A stretch of 64,000 nt of DNA from Nigrospora sphaerica. Taxonomy: Eukaryota > Ascomycota > Sordariomycetes > Amphisphaeriales > Apiosporaceae. Shown one piece after another: positions 20,501 through 26,200 of this stretch (positions are counted from its first letter, which is position 1; each line of letters starts with the position of its first letter). The DNA lies in NCBI GenBank assembly GCA_018287875.1, contig JAGVVL010000022.1, positions 2,728,001 through 2,792,000 of the forward strand. The letters run 5' to 3'. Under the pieces are notes generated by a model. It was not told the origin of the DNA. It did no database searches and saw only the letters and a program-made list of their open reading frames with translations. Position numbers and translations under genes: made by a program.

Positions 20501-22705
20501 TGTGGCCATGGAACGGTGACATGGGTAGTTCGACCTGACGGCTCAGGCCTTTCTTCTATTGGGGAGCATGGCGAGCTCTGGATAGAGGGGCCGCTCGTGG
20601 GGCAAGGCTATCTTGCGGACGCAGAGAAAACGGCAACGGCCTTTATTCCAGATCCTGTATGGTTAGTGAAGGGAGATCCTGGCTCACCTGGCCGTCACGG
20701 ACGGCTGTACCGCACAGGAGACCTTGTTAGGTACGACGCAGATGGACAGCTGCACTTTATCGGCCGTAAGGACGATCAGGTCAAGATCCGGGGCCAGCGT
20801 GTCGAGCTCGGCGACGTCGAGCACCACCTCAAGCAGTGCCTCGCCTCGCCTGTCGACATTGCTGTGGTAGCCGAGGTGATCCAGCCGGCGGAGAGCGAGA
20901 CGAAGCGCTTGGTGGCATTCCTGGCCCTGGGAGCCGCAGCCACAGATGATGCTACACTGGCGGGATTAACAAGCAAGATCGAGGCGAGCCTCGGCGACCA
21001 GCTGCCGGCCCACATGGTGCCGGGCGCGTACATTCCCCTGGACCGCATCCCGATGACGGCGACGGGAAAGACGGACCGCCGACGCCTGCGCGAGATGGGC
21101 GCCGCCATGACGCTCGAGCAGCTGGCCGCCCTCCACCCGGCCCGGTCGCGAGGGGGCACCCGGACGGCGCCGGCGACGGAGGCGGAGCGGCAGCTGCAGC
21201 AGCTGTGGGCGGGGGTGCTGGGGATCGGGCCGGACTCGATCGCGGCCGAGGACAGCTTCCTGCGCATCGGCGGCGACTCGGTCGCGGCCATGCGACTCGT
21301 CAGTATGGCCCGTCAGTCGGGTCTCTCCTTCTCTGTCGCCGACATCTTCCGATCCCCACGCCTCCGTGACCTGGCCACTCTAATACGGCTTGAACCGACA
21401 ACATATATGGACCCTCCTCCTTTTTCTCTGGTTCCTGTCTTGCCCAATCAATACCTGCAGTCTTTTCAAAATCAGGGCGTCACTATCGCCGATCTATTGC
21501 CTGTCACACACTTCCAGGAGGATTGCATCCGGGCGGCCATCTCGACACCGCTTGGCAAGGCGTATCATTTCTTCCTCGACTTTCCCTCGTCCGTCGATCC
21601 GCAACGAATCGTGCGACTATGCCATCGTATGTGGCAGCAGTTTGATATCCTCCGAGCGGTGTTCATTCAAGATGGCGATACCTTCTCGCAAGCCATCCTC
21701 CGCGGCGTGCCCCTTGATCTGTCTATACATGAGGATGGCCACCCTGATGAGTTCTCGCGACGATGGTGTGCAGAGGACTTCCAAGTCTTGCAGTTAGGCG
21801 AGTCCTTCATCCGAGCTCTTCTTTGCTCCTCTCCTGCCGGCAGAAGCCGACTTGTGCTCCGTCTTTCGCATGCGCAGTATGACGGGCTCGCTCTTACACA
21901 GATAGTCCAGCTCTTCTCGTCTGGCTTGCACGGGGACACGCCAGCGCAGACTGTCTCCTTTGCAGGTTACATGCACCAGGTGCAAGCGCGGCGCCAGTCT
22001 TCCCGTCTATATTGGCAAGAACTGCTACAAGGCTCCAATATTACGCACCTTTCTGCTAACATCCCCGCTCTACGAGACCCTGGCCATGCCGATCAAGTTT
22101 TACCCTTCAAACAAAAGGTCGTGGTCAGCCCTCCTAGGATGACCGCCACGGCAGCAAGCGTCTTTATCGCCACTTGCGCGCTTGCCATCTCGAGAGTTAC
22201 CGGGGTTCACGATGTGGTGTTCGGACTCCTTGTGTCTGGCCGATCCGCATTGCCTGGTCGCCTGTCTGATGTGGTCGGTCCATGCATCAATGTCATTCCC
22301 GTCCGTCTCGATACCGGTGCGCACGCGACGTTTCAGGATCTGGTCACGTTCGTCCAAGCCCAGATGGTGGCAAGTATGAAGTCCGAGCTGAGCCAATTTT
22401 CCGACATCAAGGCTTCCATGGGTTGGAGCCCATCGGCCGACTTCGGCTTCGTCGTGCAGTTCCAGAACATTGACGAGCACCCCGGGTTTGCCATAGAGGA
22501 CGAACATACTGAATTAAAGGTGCTTGATTTGGGTCGACACGGCATACCGTCCGAGAAACGAGTCATTTCCATACTTGGAACCCCGAAAGAAGCGACGTGG
22601 GAGTTGGAGGTGGCTGGGCGGCCCTGCGACGAAGACGTGCTCACGTCTTTGATGGATCAGATGCGTGTGGCGATTTCCGATGGGCAAAAGGAATGTGCTC
22701 CCTAA
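2561..22705 (+). CDS. Hexamodular non-ribosomal peptide synthetase, (A-T-C)x6 with terminal condensation domain
   Basis: A single uninterrupted frame of 6,714 residues. It would assemble a peptide from six amino acids on six carrier domains. Residues 1-190 hold a degenerate C-domain tail. Six adenylation domains follow, starting near residues 192, 1273, 2369, 3459, 4551 and 5642. Each has the FTSGSTGTPKG loop, YGPxEC (FGPAEC in A5), YRTGDL and GKTDRRRL. Carrier serines (GGDS) are at 780, 1871, 2967, 4058, 5149 and 6240. Five C domains have HHALYDG (near 978, 2074, 3165, 4256 and 5347). The sixth has SHAQYDG (6436-6442), as in fungal terminal domains that release products by cyclisation. No epimerase, methyltransferase, thioesterase or reductase domain is visible. 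The module period is about 1,090 residues. The start codon context is favourable, and the next in-frame choice would cut the N-terminal remnant. The ABC transporter 0.6 kb downstream probably exports the product. The product itself is unknown. Confidence 0.95.
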   Translation: MSEAPLATTAAIRAAWLAIAGSPSPSCCLLMHTEDGCHGVEATEGILPDPGGDDVDLVSIAEDLLGKEINDNPEIQVFRSKLSGLQSHGSAVLLLLPAGPKAETPTTEVLSIGESRGKTDAIDTGPTGLASGAETNYPLAFRITEEAGIVRVLVHRRADPFEEGEAATMARLLEKTINELGAAGPEQGPPASEEDLRQIWAWNATVPETVEACVHDLFAARAREQPDAPAVCAWDGELTYGQLDALSTRLAQHLAGLGAGPGTIVPLCFEKSMWTSVAMLGVGKAGAAFVLLDPSQPENRLLSIIEQCHANMLCTWEGNQNHWRGLLSSVTAFGIGRDWLESLRSSIALPRCGSQQPLYVCFTSGSTGTPKGVVIQHKSFCTALRYQGTALGFGPHSRTFDFASPSFDVAIHNVFATLCLGGCVCVPSEADRRQDVNLALLATKATVANLTPSVARLLRPEAIAGLHTLILLGETVNATDLERWPESLRILNTYGPTECTTLSTMNENTQSLIAALSIGRGAGVCTWVVDPNDHTKLASVGYVGELLLEGPILADGYLGNAALTRKVFIEDCPWLVRGGPDVPGRRNRLYRTGDLVRYDADGQLHFVGRKDDQVKIRGQRVELGDVEHHLKHCLIAYPDVGVVAAAIHPAKSETKLLVAFLALGLADGDQVVLQKLMNSLEANIDDLLPAHMVPSAYIPLDHLPMTATGKTDRRRLREMGAAMTLEQLAALNLARSRGGTRTAPATEAERQLQQLWADVLGIGPDSIAAEDSFLRIGGDSVAAMRLVGRAREQGLSLTVADVFQHPRLSDLARTMVVAESAIELVKPFSLLKPDVSVETVCQQAAERCGLTADQIQDVFPCTPLQEGLLAMTAKRAGDYVERNILRLRDEVDVKQLAQAWDKLVAANDILRTRIVDLPGQGLVQVVSNIAVTCGVHDDIGEYIQVDQAQGAGLGEVLNRAAVVIDGKTGARYLVWTLHHALYDGWSMPLLLEQLADAYKGNATSGVVPFQRFVKYMSNKDPEATNQHWQSQLADCEAVSFPALPSSTHQPLADQSLQHAITDLQWPQTGITPSTLLRAAWAIVVSRQTSSDDVAFGVVSNGRQAPVAGIERMTGPTIATVPVRVRLDSGATTSELLSQVQSQAMGMVAHEQFGLSRILRLGPGAEQACRFQSLLVVQPKEEIATTKGSLLFHHNDESGEAPGQDDGLRQFNTYALMAVCHLRDNGMDVELSYDATVVPPAMASRLVQQFEQVLRQLCQPSVSDTRVADIETVSEADLRQIWAWNATVPETVEACVHDLFAARAREQPDAPAVCAWDGELTYGELDALSTRLAQHLAGLGAGPGTIVPLCFEKSMWTSVAMLGVMKAGAASVALDTTLPVGRLRTIVEQALSNSRRQIVVSSVANRGLASELASSADRIASVVVAAEITQGHYVPDAKGAAIARATPQDMLYVVFTSGSTGTPKGAIITHVNFSSAIRHQQTCLGFHSGSRIFDYVSYAFDVSWSNILHTLTAGGCLCVPSDEDRLGRITESIRDLRVTYLHLTPTVAQLIPARDVPGVKTIAFIGEKLAATVASSWQDIDMVLNTYGPAECTVTSTAFQVQEGVQEDPAIGQGCGAVPWVVQPDGKALASIGQVGELWVEGPLVGQGYLADMEKTTASFIRDPAWLTKGGPGSPGRHGRLYRTGDLAKYSPEGLLHFIGRKDDQVKIHGQRVELGDVEHHLKKCLAAHSDISVAAEAIQPAESETKLLVAFLALGAAAMDDAALAGLTSKIEASLGDRLPAHMVPNAYIPLDRIPTTATGKTDRRRLREMGAAMTLEQLAALHPARSRGGTRTAPATEVERQLQQLWAGVLGIGADSIAAEDSFLRIGGDSVAAMRLVGRAREQGLALTVADIFQHPRLSDLALTMTAEASVVESIQPFSLLKPDVSVETVCQQAAERCGLAADQIQDVFPCTPLQEGLLAMTAKRAGDYVARNILRLRDEVDVERLAQAWDKLVAANDILRTRIVDLPGQGLVQVVSNTAVADTAVACCVHDDIEKYIQVDQAQGAGLGELLNRAAVVVDSKTGARYLVWTLHHALYDGWSMPLLLEQLENEYAGRGSAGAVPFQGLVQYISALDSGATTQYWQSQLADCAAVPFPALPSSLHQPRADQSLQHATTSLRWPQTGLTPSTLLRAAWAIVVSRQTSLDDVAFGVVSNGRQAPVAGIERMTGPTIATVPVRVRLDSGATTSELLSQVQSQAMGMVAHEQFGLSRIRRFGPGAEQACRFQSLLVVQPKEEVATSQDSLLFHRNDKSGEASAQDDGLGQFNTYALMVVCHLRDNGMDVELSYDATVVPPAMASRLVQQFEQVLRQLCQPGVSDTRVADIETVSEADLRQIWAWNATVPETVEACVHDLFAARAREQPDAPAVCAWDGELTYGELDALSTRLAQHLAGLGAGPGTIVPLCFEKSMWTSVAMLGVMKAGAASVALDATQPVARLRTIVEQVLSNSRRPLIVSSVANYGLANELACSADEIASVTVAAEVTQENFMGDANTIDLPPVNPRDILYVVFTSGSTGTPKGAIITHSNASSAIRHQVSVRGIGSTSRVFDFASYAFDAAWLNVLLTLTIGGCLCVPSEQARRNNIAAAINETKASYVDLTPTVARLLELREVPSLKSITLAGEPVKPTDTRRWKGLPSIMVAYGPAECTICSTIDSASAQRPGNPSIGRGYGTVAWIVRKDGRNLASIGETGELWIEGPLVGRGYLADAEKTASTFIENPNWLITGGPNIPGRRGRLYRTGDLVRCDSDGLLYFVGRSDDQVKIHGQRVELGDVDHHLKDCLVAEPKFSVVADVIEPANSEMKLLVAFLGMGAAATDATVVAGLIGDIKTSLRDRLPAHMVPSAYIPLDRIPMTATGKTDRRRLREMGAAMTLEQLAAVNPARSQGDTRTAPATEAERQLQQLWAGVLGIGPDSIAAEDSFLRIGGDSVAAMRLVGRAREQGLSLTVADVFRHPRLSDLARTMVFAESAIELVKPFSLLKPNVSVETVCGQAAERCGLAADQIQDVFPCTPLQEGLLAMTAKRAGDYLARNVLRLREDVNIERLAQAWDKLVAANDILRTRIVDLSGQGLVQVVSNIAVTCGVHDDIGKYIQVDQAQGAGLGEVLNRAAVVIDGKTGARYLVWTLHHALYDGWSMPLLLEQLEDEYAGNAGGDVMPFQGFVKYMSDLDSGVMTQYWELQLAECEATPFPALPSSSHQPQADQSLHHRIRDLQWLQGTTPSALLRAAWAIVVSRQTGSDDVAFGVVSNGRQAPVAGIDRMTGPTIATVPVRIRLESGATTAELLSQVQSQAMGMVPHEQYGLSSIRRLGLGAEQACQFQSLLVVQPKEEAATEKQSSLFLPNDGLGEAPIPDAGLSQFNTYAVMVLCQLGDEGVDVELSYDAAAVPPAMASRLAQQFEQVLRQLCRPDLSSRHVDEIETVSEADLRQIWAWNATVPETVDACVHDLFAARAREQPDAPAVCAWDGELTYGQLDALSTRLAQHLAGLGAGPGTIVPLCFEKSMWTSVAMLGVMKAGAASVALDTTQPAARLRTIVQQVLSNSRRRLIVSSVANSVLAGELAISVDGVVPVVVTAEAIREEEIMPDAGGLLSVHITPQDILCVVFTSGSTGTPKGAILTHANFSSAIKRQLDFPLITSNSRVFDFASYAFDAAWHNTLCPLTLGGTTCVPNQEERMTNLSGAISRLAANYILLPPSAARLLNPTDITCLETVVFGGETVLASDVEAWEKKANIFIAYGPAECTVISTVQRLDTRIRVNPGIGRASGTVVWVVQPDGKDLVSIGEVGELWIEGPLVGQGYLGDAEKTAASFVENPAWLVQGNLCTPGRQGRLYRTGDLVRYDADGLLHFIGRKDDQVKIRGQRVELGDVEHHLKQCLAANPDISVVAEVVQPAESEMKLLVAFLALGAADTNETTLAQLTDQIEAKLGDRLPAHMVPGAYIPLDRIPMTATGKTDRRRLREMGAAMTLEQLAALNLARSQGGTRTAPATEAERQLQQLWADVLGIGADSITAEDSFLRIGGDSVAAMRLVGRAREQGLSLMVADIFQHPRLSDLALTMTAKASVIESIQPFSLLKPDMPVQTICEQSAERCGLAADQIQDVFPCTPLQEGLLAMTARRAGDYVARNVYRLREDVDIERLAQAWDKVAAANDILRTRIVDLPGHGLVQVVSNTTVAYGLHDDIEKYTQADEEQGAGLGKLLNRAAVVVDGKTGARYLVWTIHHALYDGWSMPLLLEQLEDAYAGDNGDGTVPFQRFIKYMSNKDLEATTQHWHSQLADCEAVSFPALPSSTHQPLADQSLQHAITDLQWPQTGITPSTLLRAAWAIVVSRQTSSDDVAFGVVSNGRQAPVAGIERMTGPTIATVPVRVRLDSGATTSELLSQVQSQAMGMVAHEQFGLSRILRLGPGAEQACRFQSLLVVQPKEEIATTKGSLLFHHNDESGEAPGQDDGLRQFNTYALMAVCHLRDNGMDVELSYDATVVPPAMASRLVQQFEQVLRQLCQPGVSDTRVADIETVSEADLRQIWAWNATVPETVEACVHDLFAARAREQPDAPAVCAWDGELTYGELDALSTRLAQHLAGLGAGPGTIVPLCFEKSMWTSVAMLGVMKAGAASVALDTTQPVERLRTIVEQVLSNSRRQLIVSSVANKALASELADHIDPHAPMVIAEEISQSTLDSSLNKPELTLATPQDMLYVVFTSGSTGTPKGVIISHANSRSAIDHQQGYRQLDTHSRVLDLASYAFDVAWANFLHTITTGGCLCVPSQQDRYNDLEATISSLRATHVEWTPTVANLVDPSKLICLKTILFSGERLTVLAAKKWEGARNVYNVFGPAECTVGITFERLGDDLHGDPAIGRGCGVVTWVVRLDGLGLSPIGEIGELWVEGPLISQGYLADAARTAAAFVENPLWLNKGSLDSHGRQGRLYRTGDLVRYDADGLLYFVGRKDDQVKIRGQRVELGDVEHHLKQCLAAYSNMGIVAEVIQPAESETKLLVTFLALGAAATDEATLARLTSQIDANLGDRLPAHMVPSAYIPLDRIPMTATGKTDRRRLREMGAAMTLEQLAALNLARSRGGTRTAPATEAERQLQQLWADVLGIGPDSIAAEDSFLRIGGDSVAAMRLVGRAREQGLALTVADVFQHPRLSDLARKMRIEAPIIESIQSFSLLKPDIPVQTVCQQAAERCGLAADQIQDVFPCTPLQEGLLAMTAKRAGDYVARNLLRLRDEVDTKRLAQAWDKLVAANDILRTRIVDLPGQGLVQVVSNIMVTCDVHDDIGEYIQVDQAQGAGLGEVQNRVAVVIDGKAGARYLVWTLHHALYDGWSMPLLLEQLENEYAGRGSAGAVPFQGLVQYISALDSGVTTQYWQSQLADCEAVPFPALPSSLHQPRADQSLQHATTSLRWPQTGLTPSTLLRAAWAIVVSRQTSSDDVAFGVVSNGRQAPVAGIDRMTGPTIATVPVRIRLESGATTAELLSQVQSQAMGMVPHEQYGLSSIRRLGLGAEQACQFQSLLVVQPKEEAATEKQSSLFLPNDDLGEALIPDAGLSQFNTYALMVVCHLRDNGMDVELSYDATVVPPAMASRLVQQFEQALRQLCQPGVSDTRVADIETVSEADLRQIWAWNATVPETVEACVHDLFAARAREQPDAPAVCAWDGELTYGELDALSTRLAQHLAGLGAGPGTIVPLCFEKSMWTSVAMLGVMKAGAASVALDTTLPVGRLRTIVEQALSNSRRRLIVSSVANSMLAGELAASVDGVVPVVAAPEITQGHYTPDAERTALARASPQDMLYVVFTSGSTGTPKGAMITHSNASSAIRHQVPVRGIISTSRVFDFASYSFDAAWLNVLCTLASGGCLCVPSEQARRNDIAGSIQQMKASYVDLTPTVARLLEPASLSNLESITLAGEPVCASDTRRWTGLRSVVIEYGPAECTASSTLHRIAKYAPDDHSIGCGHGTVTWVVRPDGSGLSSIGEHGELWIEGPLVGQGYLADAEKTATAFIPDPVWLVKGDPGSPGRHGRLYRTGDLVRYDADGQLHFIGRKDDQVKIRGQRVELGDVEHHLKQCLASPVDIAVVAEVIQPAESETKRLVAFLALGAAATDDATLAGLTSKIEASLGDQLPAHMVPGAYIPLDRIPMTATGKTDRRRLREMGAAMTLEQLAALHPARSRGGTRTAPATEAERQLQQLWAGVLGIGPDSIAAEDSFLRIGGDSVAAMRLVSMARQSGLSFSVADIFRSPRLRDLATLIRLEPTTYMDPPPFSLVPVLPNQYLQSFQNQGVTIADLLPVTHFQEDCIRAAISTPLGKAYHFFLDFPSSVDPQRIVRLCHRMWQQFDILRAVFIQDGDTFSQAILRGVPLDLSIHEDGHPDEFSRRWCAEDFQVLQLGESFIRALLCSSPAGRSRLVLRLSHAQYDGLALTQIVQLFSSGLHGDTPAQTVSFAGYMHQVQARRQSSRLYWQELLQGSNITHLSANIPALRDPGHADQVLPFKQKVVVSPPRMTATAASVFIATCALAISRVTGVHDVVFGLLVSGRSALPGRLSDVVGPCINVIPVRLDTGAHATFQDLVTFVQAQMVASMKSELSQFSDIKASMGWSPSADFGFVVQFQNIDEHPGFAIEDEHTELKVLDLGRHGIPSEKRVISILGTPKEATWELEVAGRPCDEDVLTSLMDQMRVAISDGQKECAP
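3134..6376 (+). other. NRPS module 1: A1-T1-C1
   Basis: This is the loading A domain; there is no complete C domain before it. Aligned by eye to the GrsA pocket, the ten-residue code reads D V H N I L T T L K (FDVAIHN, NLTPS, LILLGE, NTYGPTECTTL). The core between A3 and A8 is the most divergent of the six and lacks the MKAGAASVALD stretch of the others (it has GKAGAAFVLLD). T1 Ser is residue 780 (codon 4898-4900). The C1 active-site HHALYDG is at 5492-5512. I do not assign a substrate. Confidence 0.85.
5649..6687 (+). repeat. Near-identical intragenic repeat, copy 1 (C1-A2)
   Basis: Compared by eye with 15483-16521 (constant offset 9834), this 1.04-kb block differs at a single base, near 6338, giving Ser versus Gly. 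Identity covers synonymous positions, so it reflects recent exchange rather than protein constraint. Confidence 0.85.
6377..9664 (+). other. NRPS module 2: A2-T2-C2
   Basis: The code by eye is D V S H A I T V T K (FDVSWSN, HLTPT, IAFIGE, NTYGPAECTVT). T2 Ser is residue 1871. The C2 HHALYDG starts at 8780. C2 has a small duplication-like insertion near 8620-8645 (the AVADTAVA segment) that is absent from the other C domains. The first half of C2 is closely shared with C5. Confidence 0.85.
9665..12934 (+). other. NRPS module 3: A3-T3-C3
   Basis: The code by eye is D A L D T A A I C K (FDAAWLN, DLTPT, ITLAGE, VAYGPAECTIC). T3 Ser is residue 2967 and the C3 HHALYDG starts at 12053. The substrate-pocket region is closely related to that of A6, so the two may take related residues. 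The second half of C3 (GIDRMTG, RIRLESGATTAE, PHEQYGLSS) is shared with C5. Confidence 0.85.
12935..16210 (+). other. NRPS module 4: A4-T4-C4
   Basis: The code by eye is D A H L V G A V I K (FDAAWHN, LLPPS, VVFGGE, IAYGPAECTVI). T4 Ser is residue 4058 and the C4 HHALYDG starts at 15326. The distal part of C4 and the head of A5 are almost base-identical to the corresponding part of C1-A2. Confidence 0.85.
15483..16521 (+). repeat. Near-identical intragenic repeat, copy 2 (C4-A5)
   Basis: Partner of 5649-6687. The match ends sharply inside the head of A5, where the code-bearing part begins to differ. Confidence 0.85.
16211..19483 (+). other. NRPS module 5: A5-T5-C5
   Basis: The code by eye is D V A E L S V V G K (FDVAWAN, EWTPT, ILFSGE, NVFGPAECTVG). 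The Tyr of the usual YGP motif is Phe here. An acidic residue at the 278-equivalent position is sometimes linked to basic substrates, but I make no assignment. T5 Ser is residue 5149 and the C5 HHALYDG starts at 18599. C5 is a visible chimera of C2-like and C3-like sequence. Confidence 0.85.
19484..22702 (+). other. NRPS module 6: A6-T6 plus terminal condensation-like domain
   Basis: The code by eye is D A L D T A E A S K (FDAAWLN, DLTPT, ITLAGE, IEYGPAECTAS), which shares six pocket residues plus the fixed Lys with A3. T6 Ser is residue 6240. After it the sequence stops resembling the internal modules. The last 400 residues (about 21485-22700) are a distinct C domain with SHAQYDG at residues 6436-6442. 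In characterised fungal synthetases such terminal domains close the peptide ring. Macrocyclic release here is inferred from that. Confidence 0.85.
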
Positions 22706-23290
22706 TTTGATTTCGACTGGAGGTAGAGGTTGACCGAGTGGATTAGGGTGAATACAGCAAATAGACTCACTATATCGTTCTTACCTACTGACCGTTCATT
22801 CTTTACGCGGTGGCAGAACGTAGCGATTTGCTGGTTATCACCTCTTCTATTTCCCGTATAGGCTAAACAGAACGATTGCGATGCATTAGCTGCTAAGTAT
22901 GGTAGCTGTAAGGAGATCGCGCGAGCTGCGGAACGCGTTCCTTTTCTACGCGACATCGCTGGCGTGCCTGAATCAGGTGTCTGCCAGCTTTTCATTCGGA
23001 ACCAAGCAGCGTCATGCTACCGCTATTGCCGCTTCTGCGACCCGAATGGCCACATCATCGAGCCTACCAGCCGTAAGCCCACTCCATCAACCAATGACAT
23101 CCTTCCGACATGAGCTATGTCTAGAATTCAGCATTAGCTCGATAGCTTGTTGTTTGCTTGGTCAGATGGAAAGCGTAGCCTGTAGGTGGTTTTTACTTTT
23201 CATACGCCATTTGATTGTTTTGACGGGTCACCGGGCGCCAGCGCATTGCTTTATCGGCTTCCTCTCACTTTGCTAGTTGTGCGGGCTACA
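22706..23290. other. NRPS-ABC intergenic spacer
   Basis: This 0.6-kb region presumably holds the NRPS terminator and the ABC promoter. Small frames here show no motif. An additional upstream ABC exon cannot be excluded. Confidence 0.5.
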
Positions 23291-26200
23291 ATGACAAGTT
23301 GGAATGCATTATTTGATTTCTTCGATACCCTATATTGGTCCATCGCTCTCGGTAACCTACCTTCTATATCTAAACCTGCCATTCCTGAAATATCTCTTTA
23401 CGACAGGGTCCAAACTTGGACTGGTTCTGGAGAAAAAGAGACATCCACTCGAGCACCTCAACGCAGCCGCAACGTGCGAGAACCGGTCGTAGCAACTCTG
23501 TAACCAGCAAAGTCAACACGATACGCACGGCGTCATGGCTGATGATTCAGCTTTAGCGGGAAAGTCAACGGCAGTCCTCTGTGTCCTTGGTCTCTTCTGC
23601 GTTCTTGGCGTCAGGAGCGTAATCCGAGAACGACAATACAAACAGACTAATGATTGTCACGAGTACGAAGACGATGTCAGCAGGTCACAAATGGTCGAGG
23701 CTCCTAGCGCCGATCTTGCTAAAGCCTGCATACTACTGTTTGCTACGGCTGGAACGGCTCTATCACTGGCCACCTCTATTGTGCTAACGACTCGGGGAGA
23801 GCGTGGATTGGGATCAAACGAATGGCTGCTCTTTGGAGCTTGGGTATGTCGTCGCATGAATTGGACCATGCATACTCCCTTCCGCTGAACCCGCTTTTAG
23901 GCTCTCTTGCTATTACAGTCGATCTGTGTTGCTGGCTGTCGAAGCCACAGCACTGCCTACCGCCTTGGTGCTTACCTCGCGTTCTCTTGCCTATCCTCGT
24001 CTGCTATTTTTGCCTTCAAAGACAGCCATTCGATACGAGCGTTAACACCCGATGCTTGGTTCTACACCTGCCATAGCTTGCAGATTTTGGCACTCATATG
24101 TCTCGCGTTCACTAGCCTGTCGCTGCGCCGAAGACCCGATGTTTTTGAAGATGGCTGCCAACTAGACCAACAAGATATGGCTTCCTTCCTTTCTCGTACC
24201 AGCTGGGGTTGGGCAGTCGGCGTGCTCCGGACAGCCACTAAGAAGAACGACCTGGATTTGGCCGACCTCCCCAAGCTGGCGCGCATAAACCGGGCGAAGG
24301 ACATGGCGGCGAGCTGGGATGGCCGCGGCTTCCAAGGCCCGCTCTGGCGAAGTCTCGTCTCGTACTATCGGTCGACCCTCCTCCTCCAGTGGATTGCCAC
24401 GGTGGCCAGCTCCTTGCTCAGCCTTGCTCCCCAGTGGTGTGTTCTTCAGCTTCTCCGGGTGCTCGAGAAAGGGGAGGGCTGGGAGTCGCGGGTCTCGGAG
24501 GCCTGGATCTGGGCCGCCTGGATCGCCGTGGCTGTCGCTCTCCAGTCCTGGGTTGAGACCTGGATGATGTGGACATCGCAAGCCAAGCTGGGGCTGCCCG
24601 TTCGCACACAGCTTTCGTCGCTCCTTTTCCGCAAGTCGATGAAGAAAAAGTGCACCGGTGGCACCGAGTCGCATACACGGGACGCAAAGACGTCTGATGA
24701 CGGAAGGCCTGAGCACTCTCCCGGGTCGACGCCAGTTAGGTCCTCTGGCAATCATGACCAACAGCCCGATGAGCACACGCCTGCAAACCTTCCCGGGAAG
24801 AACCCGCCCGGGGAGAGCCCGCCCGACGAAAACCCGACAGGCGCGATCCAAAACACCATGAATCTAATGGCTGTGGACGTCGAGCGCATATCGAGATTAG
24901 CGTCCCTCAACCACTATCTGCCTGGCAGCCTCTTCAAGCTGGTTGTGTCGGTGGCCCTCCTGCTAGATCTGTTAGGCTGGCAAGCCTTAGTGGCTGGGCT
25001 CCTTATCGTGGCGGCAATCACACCGGTTAATGCGTATTTCACCAAACGGTACTTCCAAAGCCAAGAAAAACTCAGTGCAATCCGAGACGAAAAGACCGAA
25101 GTCGTCTCCGAGGCTCTCCAAGGTATCCGGCAAATCAAGTTTTCGGCCTTGGAGCCATTCTGGGAGCAAAAGATCGACGAGGTACGCACAAGAGAGCTCA
25201 GAGGCTTACGGGCCGTGTTCTCCAACGATATATTCCTCCTGGGCTGCTGGGTCGCGACTCCCGTTGTGGTATCGGCCGCATCCCTAGCTGTGCATGCCGC
25301 CCTTTATGGCAGCCTCCTTCCGAGTGTGGCCTTTGTTTCGCTGGCTGTATTCCGCGCTCTCGAGGTGACACTCGCGGCCGTTCCGGAACTTGTCACATGC
25401 TTCTCGGACGCGTGGGTTTCTGCCGGGCGCATCGACACGTTCCTTCAGGGCAAGGAACTAGCAAATGCTTCCGAGGAGGTGGGCGCCGTATCGTTTTGCA
25501 ATGCCACCGTCGCCTGGCCCACGGACATACCGGAGAGCAATCCTAGTCGCTTTTCTCTGGCTAATATGAATCTTTCTTTCCCTATGGGTGAGCTGACGGT
25601 TATCTCGGGGCCTATTGGGTCGGGCAAAAGTCTCTTATTAGCGGCGATCATGGGGGAGGCCGACGTTTTGTCCGGTGCCGTCCGTCGGCCGAGAGCACCG
25701 ACGAGCCGCGAACGGCGTGACGACAAGGCGCACCGCGGGAACTGGATCCTACCCGGTGTCATGGCCGTCGTGACGCAGAACCCGTGGCTCGAAAACGCAA
25801 CGGTTAAGGACAACATTCTCTTCGGCCTGCCCTACGACGCCATGCGCTTCCACGCTGTTGTTGATGCGTGTGCCCTGTCAAGCGATTTCGCGGCCCTCGT
25901 AGATGGGGAGGAGACGGAGGTGGGTGCAAACGGCACCAACCTCAGTGGCGGCCAGAAGTGGCGCATCGCGTTAGCCCGCGCCGTGTATTCCCGAGCCGGG
26001 ATTCTGGTTCTGGACGACATCTTCAGCGCCGTGGACGCCCACGTCGGCCGTCACTTGTTCGAGGCGTGTCTGCTTGGCGAGCTTGCGGCCGGTCGAACGC
26101 GGATTCTCGTCACGCATCACATAGGGTTATGTGAGACCGGAGCACGACTGCTTGTTCAGCTCGGCCACGGCGGTGTTCTCGCCACCCAAAGGACGTCCAC

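Noticed and set aside
3077..21291. Many long antisense and alternate-frame ORFs within the NRPS (for example 8271-8999 minus and 14062-15006 minus)
   Set aside because: They recur at the same module position in every repeat and follow from the high GC third-position bias of the plus-strand frame. No protein motifs are present.
2561..22705. Epimerisation, N-methyltransferase or thioesterase domains in the NRPS
   Set aside because: Module lengths are uniform at about 1,090 residues. There is no insertion between A8 and A9, no second HHxxxDG domain after any T domain, and no GxSxG thioesterase at the end.
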